In this document: positions 9,288 through 18,053 of the stretch, one piece after another | How the letters are laid out: each line of letters starts with the position of its first letter | Position numbering within the stretch: position 1 is the first letter of the stretch | Assembly: GCF_052180245.1 (NCBI RefSeq) | Contig: NZ_CP197474.1 | Span: 3,100,001-3,164,000, forward strand | Reading direction: 5' to 3' | Length of the DNA stretch: 64,000 nt | From: Parapusillimonas sp013416435 | GTDB taxonomy: Bacteria > Pseudomonadota > Gammaproteobacteria > Burkholderiales > Burkholderiaceae_B | The notes under the pieces: model-generated | What the model was told of the DNA's origin: nothing | Database searches by the model: none | What the model saw: only the letters and a program-made list of their open reading frames with translations | Position numbers and translations under genes: made by a program

Positions 9288-10481
9288 TCAAACGCGGCGC
9301 ATGTGATTGTCCCAGGCCAGTTGCCGTTCAGCCTGGACGACAGCCTTGAAATTATCCTTCGGCGCGATTCTTGCCAGGCGCCCGTCGCCGCTGCTGATCA
9401 GAAACCCGCCGCCGGGCGCGGCTGCAACGCCGCAGCCATCGAAAATCGCGCTTCGTCCCAGGCATTGCCCGCTTTGCGCATCCCAGAAAACAGCCACACC
9501 GCCCACCGGGCTCGTCGTCGACACCACTTTGCCCCAGGGATCGTAGGCAAGCGAGCCTATATAGTTCTTCATGGCTCGCAAGTTGCCTTCGTCGGCCTGA
9601 AGCAATTCGGCGGGCATCCCGCGCCGATGCCTGCCCAGAAGCGGAGGCCTATGGGCCGCCGGCCCGGTGTACTGGCAGCCGAACCATACGTATCCCGCCT
9701 CGTCCACGACCAGATGGCGGATGGAAAGCCGGTTCAAGGATTCATCCAGGAATACCTGTTCCAGCAAGTCTCCCGTGGCCAGATCCAGATACGCCAGGGA
9801 CGGCCGCATCTCAGCCGCGTTCAGTTGCAGTTTCCCGTAGTCGGGATGCGTCAGGATACCGCCGTTGGCCACGCATAGCGTGCGCCCATTCGCCAATAGC
9901 ACGACCTCATGGGGGCCTACGCCGCCCGTGGAGTATTCGCCGATGCGGCCATAGCCCTGTCCCGGCCTGCAGTCGTACACCCCGATTACGCCACGCCCCG
10001 CCTCGTAGTCATTCTCGGTCGCGTACAAACGGCGGCCATCCGGCGCATACACACCATGGCCGTAAAAATGGCGGCCCACCTCCGCCTTCAGGATGAGCGG
10101 TTCGCCGGCGGAGTCGAACTCCATTGCCACCGCAAAGAAACCGGGCTGCCGGCCGAATGCAACGGCGCGGCGATGCTTGCTGTCTATCGCGAAACTGTGC
10201 CCACGGCCCGGCAAGGAAATGACCGATCTATCCTTCGCCTTGTCATCGAACAAGGCCGCTTCGTAACGTTCGCCATTTTTTCGCGCCGCGAGATAAAGAA
10301 CGTCTTCCTGGATGGCGGAGGCGCTTCCGCCGCCGTCCAAAGCAAGGGATTGCGCACTGCTGCGCATAGGGTCAGATCCCGTATGGGGTCTGACCCCTTT
10401 GATCGCGTCCAGGCCGATGAAGAATCCGCCCAGCGCAATGGCCGACAGCAAGCGGCGCCGTTCAATCTCCATCGAGCGCAT
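9288..10481 (-). CDS. DUF1513 family protein (imelysin-operon companion)
   Basis: This is a 397-residue exported protein of the DUF1513 family, which forms a beta-propeller-like fold and is usually encoded beside imelysin and di-heme oxidoreductase genes; its biochemical role is unknown. The N-terminus IERRRLLSAIALGGFF resembles a twin-arginine signal. Conserved stretches include GHSFAIDSKHRRAVAFGRQPG, YGHGVYAPDGRRLYATEND and GPHEVVLLANGRTLCVANGGI. It is the last gene of a four-gene operon and overlaps the preceding imelysin gene by 20 bases; an in-frame ATG at 10472 is an alternative start. A palindromic repeat (10369-10397) is translated as extra residues around position 30. Confidence 0.85.
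   Translation of the reverse strand: MRSMEIERRRLLSAIALGGFFIGLDAIKGVRPHTGSDPMRSSAQSLALDGGGSASAIQEDVLYLAARKNGERYEAALFDDKAKDRSVISLPGRGHSFAIDSKHRRAVAFGRQPGFFAVAMEFDSAGEPLILKAEVGRHFYGHGVYAPDGRRLYATENDYEAGRGVIGVYDCRPGQGYGRIGEYSTGGVGPHEVVLLANGRTLCVANGGILTHPDYGKLQLNAAEMRPSLAYLDLATGDLLEQVFLDESLNRLSIRHLVVDEAGYVWFGCQYTGPAAHRPPLLGRHRRGMPAELLQADEGNLRAMKNYIGSLAYDPWGKVVSTTSPVGGVAVFWDAQSGQCLGRSAIFDGCGVAAAPGGGFLISSGDGRLARIAPKDNFKAVVQAERQLAWDNHMRRV
10369..10397. repeat. Palindromic repeat, copy 1, inside the DUF1513 coding region
   Basis: Left arm GGGTCAGATCCC and right arm GGGGTCTGACCCC are separated by GTAT, with one arm mismatch. It is nearly identical to the element at 11537-11566, in the same orientation, and is translated here just after the export signal. 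Palindromes built on GGGTCAGACCCC are, to my knowledge, dispersed in Burkholderiales genomes. Confidence 0.85.
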
Positions 10482-11598
10482 TGAATCCTATCCTTACGCC
10501 GAACGCCGGCGCCATGTGTTCGTCCACCACACTCTTCGCATTCTTCAGAATCAGGGCGATCAGCTGAAGCTGGCGGTAGCCATCGTCCGAGTTCACTGCC
10601 TGGTCCCATGGCGACGGGAGTCGGCCAAAGGCCTCCGCCGCCCTTTGCAGCTCATTCCGCACGCTTTCATCCACCCATTGCTCATCATCGCCGTACTGAT
10701 ATGCGCCAGCCAGGTAAAATCCGCGCATGCCTTCGATTGCCGCCCGCTGCGACATGGCTGCAAGCCCGCTCCTCCAAAATGGAGCACGGCGCGGCGTGGC
10801 GCCGGCGGCATCGCGTCCGAGTACCGGCTGAAGCTTGACGGTCTGTCCAAACTGCAGTCCCGTCGATAAAGCCTTGAGCGCCTCCGATGCGACTTCCTGC
10901 CGGCTGCGGTACAGCGCCCGGTCCGGTGCAGGCTGTACGAATTGACGTCCGAACTCGCTGTCCGCGCGCCACTCCGTCGTCAACGCCTCCCCGATGGCGG
11001 CAAGGTTGCCCGTGATGGCGCCGGCGAACCTGCAGGAACGTTCGCGCCCGGCCGCCTGCCCGGACAGCAGGCCATGCTCTCTATAAAGCACGTATTCCAA
11101 CGCGGGCAATCCCTGCAGCGCCACGCTCAGCTTCGCCAGCCCTTCGGAATCCGGCAGATCCTGCTTCCCATTGAGCACCGCCTGTACCTGCCTCAAGACA
11201 ACGCCGCGGGGATCAGGCCAGAACTGGATGCGCTCATAGCGGTTCTCGTTCATCATCGGACCGAACCGAAGGAATTCGATATGCGACCACGCACCGACCA
11301 GGGTGGCGAATTCTTTGGCGACGGCCATGCTTGACGATTGTGCCGGCCGCGCACAATACAGGCCCACCGCGGCCATCAAATTGCGCGCGGAATCGCGGAA
11401 CTCCCGCATGGCCGGACTAATATAGTCCCGCAGCAGGTTCGCCCCCAGTTGCGGCGGCAGCGTTCCCGCCCAGCAAGCGCTCGCAACGGCCAACGAAGCC
11501 AGGCCGGCTGTGATGGCCGCCGATGCCAAGCGCCGGGGGGGCAGACCCCGTATGGGGTCTGACCCCTTCGCCTGACCAGGCTTTTGCCGGCAATTCAT
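10462..11598 (-). CDS. Imelysin family periplasmic protein
   Basis: Imelysin (IrpA/ICMP-like) proteins are periplasmic, all-helical and iron-regulated; some may bind iron or heme, but the substrate is unsettled. The 378-residue product has a signal-like segment around residues 24-45 ending in ACWAGTLPPQ. The family GxHxxE-type motif appears as GAWSHIEFLRFGP. Two helical repeats with a second region PALEYVLYREHG are visible. It is the third gene of the operon, overlapping the DHOR gene by four bases and the DUF1513 gene by 20. The N-terminal 20 residues include translation of a palindromic repeat, so the real start could be internal. Confidence 0.85.
   Translation of the reverse strand: MNCRQKPGQAKGSDPIRGLPPRRLASAAITAGLASLAVASACWAGTLPPQLGANLLRDYISPAMREFRDSARNLMAAVGLYCARPAQSSSMAVAKEFATLVGAWSHIEFLRFGPMMNENRYERIQFWPDPRGVVLRQVQAVLNGKQDLPDSEGLAKLSVALQGLPALEYVLYREHGLLSGQAAGRERSCRFAGAITGNLAAIGEALTTEWRADSEFGRQFVQPAPDRALYRSRQEVASEALKALSTGLQFGQTVKLQPVLGRDAAGATPRRAPFWRSGLAAMSQRAAIEGMRGFYLAGAYQYGDDEQWVDESVRNELQRAAEAFGRLPSPWDQAVNSDDGYRQLQLIALILKNAKSVVDEHMAPAFGVRIGFNALDGD
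11537..11566. repeat. Palindromic repeat, copy 2, inside the imelysin coding region
   Basis: Left arm GGGGCAGACCCC and right arm GGGGTCTGACCCC flank GTAT. It matches copy 1 (10369-10397) almost base for base, but is read in another frame, encoding KGSDPIRGLPP just before the signal peptide. Confidence 0.85.
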
Positions 11599-13106
11599 AA
11601 AGACTCCAGAAACCGGATCAGGTCGGCACGCTGTGCCGGCGTCATGTCGCGGACACGGTCGCGGGCCGCCTGCGCCTCGCCTCCATGCCAGAGAATGGCC
11701 TCCAGCAACGTGCGGGCCCGTCCATCATGCAACCACGTCGCGGCAGGATTGACCGTTCGCGTGAGGCCTATGCCCCACAACGGCGGCGTCCGCCATTCGC
11801 GCCCGGATGCCTCGCCCTCTTCCACGTTGTCCGCCAGGCCTTCGCCCATGTCGTGCAAGAGCAGATCGGTATAGGGCCAGATGAGCTGAAAACGATGCTC
11901 GGGCCGCTCGGCGTCGCGCCTGGTCACATACTTGGGCACATGGCAGCCTATGCAATTGGCCTCGTAAAACAGCTTCTTGCCGGCGAGCACCCGCTCGTCC
12001 TCGACGTTGCGCCGTTGCGGCAGCGCCAGATTGAGTGCGTAGGCCGTCACCAGATCCATCAAGCGCCCCGGCACTTCGTGCTCGCCCAGATGAGACTGCG
12101 CGCCATTGGGCATGGCGAGGCAGGCCTCCTGAACCGAGGTGCAATCGCCATAGTGGTCTGGAAACAAAGGCGAGGACAAGCCCATATCGCCCGAGAAAGC
12201 CCTCGCCGACTGGCGCGCCACCGAGGATTCGCCGGCCTTCCAGTTGAAACGCCCCAGGACTCGCTCGCCCGTGTCGGGATCGAGCACCCAGTTTGGCTTG
12301 CCCGAAATGCCGTCTCCGCGCGCTGCCGCGGCATTGGCGAGAATGTCGTCGGGATGTATCGCCTCCAGCAGCCCCAGGCCAAGCATGGGCGGCGCCAGGC
12401 GCGGCGAGACGCGCACGTCGGGATGCAGGGGCCCATAGCCCAACGACTCCAGGCGATAGCTTGGCACCATGAGAACCGCCGCCTCCTCGCCGTTCAAGCC
12501 GACGGGGTTTTCTTGATAGGAAATTCTGATTTCCCCTTCCGCCGGCAACCCCGGCACCGCAAAGGGCTGGAATTGATGGCCGTATACCGGATCGGGAATC
12601 AAGACGTTGCCGGCGCGTTTCAATCGGTCCTGGGCCTCCTGGGCCGTATCGGGCAGCGCCAGGCGCAGCAGCAAGGCCACCGCATCGTTCTGCTGCAGGG
12701 GATCAAAGCCCGGGACGGAACCACGTCCGTCTTTCACATGGCAAGCCTGGCACGAGCGCGCATTGAACAACGGGCCCAGCCCGTCCGACGCCTGAGTGGA
12801 GGACGGGGACGACACCCAGTCCTTGCGGAACAATCCGTTCCCGACCATGAAGTCCTGCCGGCCTTCGAAATCAAGGTTGGCGGCGGGATGAGAGAAAATA
12901 TCGGGGTTGATCAGCTTGCGGACGGTGCCCGCGCCGCCCTGCATCGCCTCAAAAGATTCCGCCCGGTCGAATTGCGCGGCGGGCGCCGTGATCCGCCGGA
13001 CGCGTTGCCGTTCCTCTTGCGACAGATCGGCACGCTGCGGACCGCCCGCCCACGCGGCACTCGTGCATGCGGCAAGAACGAAGGCAAGAAAGAAGGCGGA
13101 TCGCAC
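11595..13106 (-). CDS. Di-heme oxidoreductase, putative periplasmic peroxidase (DHOR family)
   Basis: This is a member of the di-heme thiol-oxidoreductase/putative peroxidase family (COG3488 type), exported to the periplasm. The 503-residue product has a signal peptide, MRSAFFLAFVLAACTSAAWA, and two c-type heme sites: RSCQACHVKDGRG near residue 120 and NCIGCHVPKY near residue 390. It starts with GTG. It overlaps the downstream imelysin gene by four bases and follows the upstream imelysin by 21 bases. Context suggests a role in iron handling under limitation, perhaps redox chemistry on bound iron, but the reaction is not established. Covalent heme attachment would need a cytochrome c maturation system. 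Confidence 0.9.
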   Translation of the reverse strand: MRSAFFLAFVLAACTSAAWAGGPQRADLSQEERQRVRRITAPAAQFDRAESFEAMQGGAGTVRKLINPDIFSHPAANLDFEGRQDFMVGNGLFRKDWVSSPSSTQASDGLGPLFNARSCQACHVKDGRGSVPGFDPLQQNDAVALLLRLALPDTAQEAQDRLKRAGNVLIPDPVYGHQFQPFAVPGLPAEGEIRISYQENPVGLNGEEAAVLMVPSYRLESLGYGPLHPDVRVSPRLAPPMLGLGLLEAIHPDDILANAAAARGDGISGKPNWVLDPDTGERVLGRFNWKAGESSVARQSARAFSGDMGLSSPLFPDHYGDCTSVQEACLAMPNGAQSHLGEHEVPGRLMDLVTAYALNLALPQRRNVEDERVLAGKKLFYEANCIGCHVPKYVTRRDAERPEHRFQLIWPYTDLLLHDMGEGLADNVEEGEASGREWRTPPLWGIGLTRTVNPAATWLHDGRARTLLEAILWHGGEAQAARDRVRDMTPAQRADLIRFLESL

Positions 13107-13127
13107 GGTCTGGGCTGAAAACGCCGC

Positions 13128-14426
13128 CTACTGAAAGACGGCCGATGGGTTGTCGAGGCTGTCCGACCCTTCCAGCTGAACCTGTCCCAGATCCAGCGCA
13201 GTGACGATGCGCTCTATGCTGCGTGTCTGCGTAACCAAGGCGTCGATGACCGCCTGCACCACCGCATTGCCCTCGGTATTGCCCTGCGCGATCATCTGGT
13301 CATAGGTTTCGATCTGCTCCGCCCTGTCCTTCATGGCCTGCATGGCGGACAGCGTCTCGCCCAGCCGGGCGCGCATTTCCCCGTCCAGCGCCGGGTCGCG
13401 CTGGCGGACGAGGTCCGACAGCGATGCTCCCTTGACGCGGGAGCCATCCACGCGCTGATATTCCCCGAGATAGACATTCATCATGCCGACCTGGTCATAG
13501 AAGTGCGAATTGTGGGTGTTGTCCGAAAAGCAATCGTGCTCTTCTTCGGGATCATGCAGCATGAGCCCCAATTTGATGCGCTCGCCAGCCAGCTCTCCGT
13601 AGGAAAGGCTTCCCAGTCCGGTCACCATGGCCACCAGCCCGGCTTGCGCGTCATCCTGGACGGCCTGGCGAGCCTCGCCCCCTTCTCTCCAGTTAGCCAC
13701 CATTTCCTCCAGATCGGACACCAGCATGTCGGTCGCGGTCTGCAGGTACTGCGCGCGGCGGTCGCAATGGCCGCCCGTGCAGTTTTTCGCGTCGTAATCC
13801 GTGTAGGGCCGGTTGCCCGCATGCCGCTCTTGCGGCGTGCCCTGGCGGCCGGCCGGCGCGGGGCCTGTTCCGTTCAAGTCCTGTCCCCACAACAGGAACT
13901 CGATCGCGTGGTAGCCGGTTGCAACGTTCGCTTCGTTGCCGTCGGCTTCGTGCAGGACTTCACGCAGCAGCGTGGCATTGATGCGGCTGCTGTCCGCCGA
14001 CTTTCCGCCGACCTTCAGTTGTTGATTGGCGATGACGTTCACGACGTAATAGACATTGGCATCGGAATCCGTGCCGTAGGAAGCGTCGACGTAATCGATC
14101 ATGCCTTCGTCCAGCGGCCACGCATTGACCCTGCCTTCCCAGTCGTCGACGATGGGATTGCCAAAACGATAGGCTTCAGTCTGCTGATACGGAACACGCG
14201 CAGCCAGCCATGCCTTGCGCGCCGCAGCCATCGAATCGGCGCTGGGCTTGTCAACCAGTTCTTGCACCGCGTCCTGCAAGGCCTTGGCGGTGAAAAGCGC
14301 GTCTTCGTATTCGGCCAGAGCGATGTCGGCATAGGTCTGCAGCACCGCCGAAGGCGCGACATCGGCATGCGCCGCCGTTCCACACATCGCGACACCCAAG
14401 CCGACACTCAACAGCCATTTCCTCAT
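13128..14426 (-). CDS. Imelysin (iron-regulated protein IrpA-like)
   Basis: This is the first gene of the iron-linked operon. The 432-residue product has a signal peptide, MRKWLLSVGLGVAMCGTAAHA, and the family motif GYHAIEFLLWGQDLNGTG. An internal Cys pair (KNCTGGHC) is probably a disulfide. A longer in-frame reading extends 61 codons upstream, but I place the start at 14426 because the signal peptide begins there and a strong GGGGGGAGC ribosome site precedes it; the extension would also cover the Fur-like site and promoter. Family members are induced by iron starvation in several bacteria. The ligand is uncertain. Confidence 0.9.
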   Translation of the reverse strand: MRKWLLSVGLGVAMCGTAAHADVAPSAVLQTYADIALAEYEDALFTAKALQDAVQELVDKPSADSMAAARKAWLAARVPYQQTEAYRFGNPIVDDWEGRVNAWPLDEGMIDYVDASYGTDSDANVYYVVNVIANQQLKVGGKSADSSRINATLLREVLHEADGNEANVATGYHAIEFLLWGQDLNGTGPAPAGRQGTPQERHAGNRPYTDYDAKNCTGGHCDRRAQYLQTATDMLVSDLEEMVANWREGGEARQAVQDDAQAGLVAMVTGLGSLSYGELAGERIKLGLMLHDPEEEHDCFSDNTHNSHFYDQVGMMNVYLGEYQRVDGSRVKGASLSDLVRQRDPALDGEMRARLGETLSAMQAMKDRAEQIETYDQMIAQGNTEGNAVVQAVIDALVTQTRSIERIVTALDLGQVQLEGSDSLDNPSAVFQ

Positions 14427-14465
14427 GCTCCCCCCTTTTTGACGGCATGGACGTAAAACGAAATT

Positions 14466-14484
14466 GTAAACGATTTTCATTACG
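14466..14484 (-). promoter_or_regulatory. Fur-box-like operator before the imelysin operon
   Basis: On the minus strand CGTAATGAAAATCGTTTAC matches the classical 19-bp Fur consensus at 13 of 19 positions by my count. It lies about 40 bases upstream of the first imelysin start and overlaps a possible -10 (TACAAT). This predicts iron repression of the four-gene operon. Confidence 0.65.
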
Positions 14485-14568
14485 AAACCGGTGCTGCCAG
14501 CCACGCCCGCGCACTGCCGAGGCACGGAAATTGCTGCGGCAGGCGCACACACCCACAAGGAAAGGCAC

Positions 14569-15606
14569 ATGGCTGCAGGCAACAGGCGCTCCCTCTGGAA
14601 AGGCGCCATTTCATTCGGTCTGGTCCATATTCCCGTTGCCCTTTATTCGGCGACGGAAAGCCAGGGCATCGATTTCGACTGGCTCGACGAGCGCAGCATG
14701 GAACCGGTGGGATACAAGCGCGTCAATAAGGTGACCGGGAAAGAAGTCCGCAAGGAACATATCGTCAAGGGCATTGAATACGAGGACGGACAGTACGTGG
14801 TCCTCTCTCCGGAGGAAATCGCCGCTGCGTACCCCAAGACCACTCAGACAGTGGAAATAGAAACTTTCGTACCCATCGACGACATTCCCTTTGCCTACCT
14901 GGAACGCCCTTACTACCTGGCCCCGGTCAACAAAGGCGCCAAAGTGTACGCGCTGTTGCGCGAGGTGCTGGCCAAGAACGACAAGGCGGGGATCGCAAAA
15001 GTCGTGATCCATACTCGTCAGCATCTCGCCATTGTCATGGCCTGCGGACGCGCGCTGATCCTGAACCTGATGCGATGGGAAAGCGAGTTGCGCGGCACGG
15101 AGGACCTGAATCTTCCCGAGAAAGGCATCAAGGCCAACGGGCTCAGCCCCAAGGAGCTCGCTATGGCCGAACAACTGGTTTCCAATATGAGCGGCACATG
15201 GGAGCCTACCGATTTCTCCGACTCGTTTCGGGAACAGATTCTCCAGCTCGTCAAAGAAAAGTTCGAAGCCGGCGACATCCACGCCGTCGCTTCCGCTGAG
15301 TCCCTGGAAGAAACAGCTCCCAGCGCCCGCATCTATGACTTGACGGAAATGTTGCAGCGCAGTCTCAATAAAGGAACCGGCGCTCGCAAGACAGCGGAAG
15401 CCGAGCCCGCCAAAGCGAAAGCGCCGGCCAGCGGCAAAGCGGCGCCCAGGAAAGCGGCAAAGGCCGCTTCCAGGACGGCGCCGAGCGGCTCTGCCAAGCC
15501 AGCCCGCAAGAGCGCCGCAAAGACCGCCGTCAAAAGTGCGGCCAAAAAGGCCGCCGCCGCGAAGCCCCGTAGCACCCCGCGCAAAGGCAGCGCCAAAGCG
15601 GCTTGA
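14569..15606 (+). CDS. ku: Non-homologous end joining protein Ku
   Basis: Bacterial Ku forms a homodimeric ring that binds double-strand DNA ends and recruits LigD. The 345-residue product begins MAAGNRRSLWKGAISFGLVHIPVALYSA, the typical Ku N-terminus, with the core beta-barrel ending near residue 260. It then has a long Lys/Ala-rich tail (residues 265-345) of the type that binds DNA and promotes threading. A GTG upstream would add 26 residues, but ATG 14569 follows a purine-rich site (AAGGAAAGG) and matches the family start. It is divergent from the iron operon and lies directly before ligD. Confidence 0.95.
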   Translation: MAAGNRRSLWKGAISFGLVHIPVALYSATESQGIDFDWLDERSMEPVGYKRVNKVTGKEVRKEHIVKGIEYEDGQYVVLSPEEIAAAYPKTTQTVEIETFVPIDDIPFAYLERPYYLAPVNKGAKVYALLREVLAKNDKAGIAKVVIHTRQHLAIVMACGRALILNLMRWESELRGTEDLNLPEKGIKANGLSPKELAMAEQLVSNMSGTWEPTDFSDSFREQILQLVKEKFEAGDIHAVASAESLEETAPSARIYDLTEMLQRSLNKGTGARKTAEAEPAKAKAPASGKAAPRKAAKAASRTAPSGSAKPARKSAAKTAVKSAAKKAAAAKPRSTPRKGSAKAA

Positions 15607-15611
15607 TCGAC

Positions 15612-18053
15612 ATGCCGAAAAAAGATCCGCTGCGCCAATACCGTTCGATGCGTGATTTTTCGCAGACGGCCGAACCCAGCGCCGGCGGCGCCGCCAGCAC
15701 GGAGGCACCCGTCTTCGTGGTGCAGAAGCATTGGGCGACAAGGCTCCACTACGATTTTCGCCTGGAGCTGGACGGAAGCCTGAAGAGCTGGGCGGTTCCC
15801 AAAGGCCCGAGCCTCGATCCGGCGGACAAGCGCATGGCCGTGCACGTGGAAGACCATCCCATTTCATACAAGGATTTCGAAGGAACGATTCCCGCGAAGC
15901 AGTATGGCGCGGGCAAAGTCATCATTTGGGACCAGGGCGTGTGGAAGGCCCAAGGCGACGCGGCGCGCGGATACCGGGAGGGCAAACTCAAGTTCACGCT
16001 GGACGGACGGAAACTGCGCGGCGGATGGACACTGGTGCGAATGAAGGGAAAAAGCGAGAAAAACCCGCCATGGCTGTTGATCAAGGAAAACGATGCGCAC
16101 GCCCGTCCTTCGAGCTCATTCAACATCGTCGACGAGATGCCGGACAGCGTCGCCGAACCGGTAGCCGCAGCGGGCGAAAGCCTGCCCGCCATGCTCAAGC
16201 CCCAGCTCGCAACCCTGGTTGATGCGGCACCGTCCGACGCCGCGGAGTGGGTGTTTGAAGCGAAATTCGACGGCTATCGCCTGCTGGCTCGGGTGGCGGA
16301 CGGCAGCGCGCGCCTGTATACGCGCAGCGGACTCGACTGGACGCATCGCTTGAGGCCGCTGGCGAAAGCCGCCGGCCGCCTGCCAGAAGGCTGGTACGAC
16401 GGCGAAATCGTCGTCCTCGACGCAAAAGGCGTCCCCGACTTTCAAGCCTTGCAAGGCTCTTTTGACGACAACTCGCCGGAATCCATCATTTACTATCTTT
16501 TCGATCTGCCCTATTCCCTCGGCCGGAACTTGCGCCGCCAGCCCCTGACCCTGCGGCGCGATCGCCTCAAGTCCTTGCTGGAACAATCAGGCCTGCTGGA
16601 CGGCGATGATGAGCGCATCCGGTTCAGCGAAGGCTTCGACGTCCCTGCCGCAGACCTTCTGGAATCCGCCTGCCGGCTGGGTCTGGAAGGCCTGATCGGC
16701 AAGCGCAAGGATTCCTTCTATGTTTCGAGCCGGTCGCCGGATTGGATCAAGCTCAAGTGCGGGCAGCGCCAGGAATTCGTCATCGTCGGCTATACGGAGC
16801 CTCAAGGTACGCGCATAGGCGTAGGCGCCTTGCTTCTGGGTGTGCACGACGAAAATGGAACGCTGCGCTATGCAGGCAAGGTGGGCACTGGTTTTCGTTC
16901 AGGGTCGCTGGCCGCGCTGCGCAAACAGCTCGATGCGATCCGGACCGCACGCAGCCCGCTCGCCTCCACGGCGGGAACCGAGAAAGGCGCAATATGGGTG
17001 CGTCCGGACTTGATGGCCGAGGTGTCCTTCGCGCAATGGACCGGCTCCGGCCGCATACGCCATGCCGTCTTTCATGGGCTGCGTACCGACAAGCCCGCCC
17101 GTTCCATTTCCCGGGAAACCAGCATGAAAGCCAGAAAGAACGCCGGCCGAACCACCAAAGTAAGCCATCCCGAACGCGTCGTGGATGAAACGACGGGTAC
17201 CCGCAAGATCGATATCGTCGATTACTACGCCGACGCGGCTTCTTTATTGATCGAACACCTGAAGGACAGGCCGGTGTCGCTGTTGCGCGCACCTGACGGG
17301 GTCACCGGCTCGATGTTTTTTCAAAAGCACCTTGGCCCGACCCAGATACCCGGGATTCGCGAGCTTTCCCGGGACCTTGATCCCGATCACGATCCATTGA
17401 TGGAGATTCCCGGCACCGAAGGCCTGCTGTCCGCGGCGCAAATGAATGTGATCGAGTTCCATACCTGGAATGCGCGCAAGACGCTGATTGCGAAACCGGA
17501 CCGCATGACTTTCGACCTCGATCCGGGCAAGGGAGTGGAGTGGCCGGCGGTCCAGGAAGGGGCGCTGATACTGCGCGCCTTCCTGCACGAACTCGAACTT
17601 CCCGGCTTCATCAAGACAAGCGGCGGCAAGGGCCTGCACGTCGTGGTGCCGCTGCAGCGGCGCCACGACTGGGATACGGTCAAGTCGTTCTCCCGCGACG
17701 TGGTGACCCATCTTGCCAAGACTCTGCCTCGTCATTTCAGCGCACGCAGCGGACCGCGCAACCGCGTCGGGAAAATCTTCATCGACTATCTGCGCAACGG
17801 CTTCGGAGCGACCACCGTATGTGCCTGGTCGGCCAGGGCCCGGCCGGGCATAGGCATCTCGGTTCCAATACGATGGGACGAAGTGGAACGCCTGGAGGGG
17901 CCGCAGCACTGGCGCCTGGAAAACATCAGGGAGCGCATGAGCGAAGGTAATGCGCCATGGGCGGATTATGCGGAAGCCGCCACCACCTTGACACGGGCAA
18001 TGCGGATTCTCAAGCAGGCGGCGCCGAATCCTTCACGGAAGGACGCTGACTGA
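15612..18053 (+). CDS. ligD: Multifunctional NHEJ DNA ligase LigD (PE-Lig-Pol)
   Basis: LigD processes and seals double-strand breaks together with Ku. The 813-residue product has three domains in Pseudomonas-type order. The 3'-phosphoesterase domain covers residues about 10-160 (HWATRLHYDFRLELDG). The ATP-dependent ligase covers about 190-510, with the catalytic lysine in VFEAKFDGYR near residue 219. The primase-like polymerase covers about 530-813, with the metal-binding pair in TFDLDPGKG. I chose ATG 15612 (MPKKDPLRQYRSMRDF); a TTG at 15603 overlaps the ku stop and would add three residues. The 3' end overlaps the convergent GST gene by 44 bases. Confidence 0.95.
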   Translation: MPKKDPLRQYRSMRDFSQTAEPSAGGAASTEAPVFVVQKHWATRLHYDFRLELDGSLKSWAVPKGPSLDPADKRMAVHVEDHPISYKDFEGTIPAKQYGAGKVIIWDQGVWKAQGDAARGYREGKLKFTLDGRKLRGGWTLVRMKGKSEKNPPWLLIKENDAHARPSSSFNIVDEMPDSVAEPVAAAGESLPAMLKPQLATLVDAAPSDAAEWVFEAKFDGYRLLARVADGSARLYTRSGLDWTHRLRPLAKAAGRLPEGWYDGEIVVLDAKGVPDFQALQGSFDDNSPESIIYYLFDLPYSLGRNLRRQPLTLRRDRLKSLLEQSGLLDGDDERIRFSEGFDVPAADLLESACRLGLEGLIGKRKDSFYVSSRSPDWIKLKCGQRQEFVIVGYTEPQGTRIGVGALLLGVHDENGTLRYAGKVGTGFRSGSLAALRKQLDAIRTARSPLASTAGTEKGAIWVRPDLMAEVSFAQWTGSGRIRHAVFHGLRTDKPARSISRETSMKARKNAGRTTKVSHPERVVDETTGTRKIDIVDYYADAASLLIEHLKDRPVSLLRAPDGVTGSMFFQKHLGPTQIPGIRELSRDLDPDHDPLMEIPGTEGLLSAAQMNVIEFHTWNARKTLIAKPDRMTFDLDPGKGVEWPAVQEGALILRAFLHELELPGFIKTSGGKGLHVVVPLQRRHDWDTVKSFSRDVVTHLAKTLPRHFSARSGPRNRVGKIFIDYLRNGFGATTVCAWSARARPGIGISVPIRWDEVERLEGPQHWRLENIRERMSEGNAPWADYAEAATTLTRAMRILKQAAPNPSRKDAD

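Noticed and set aside
14427..14609. N-terminal extension of the first imelysin
   Set aside because: It precedes a perfect signal peptide and strong ribosome site and would cover the Fur-like box and the promoter.
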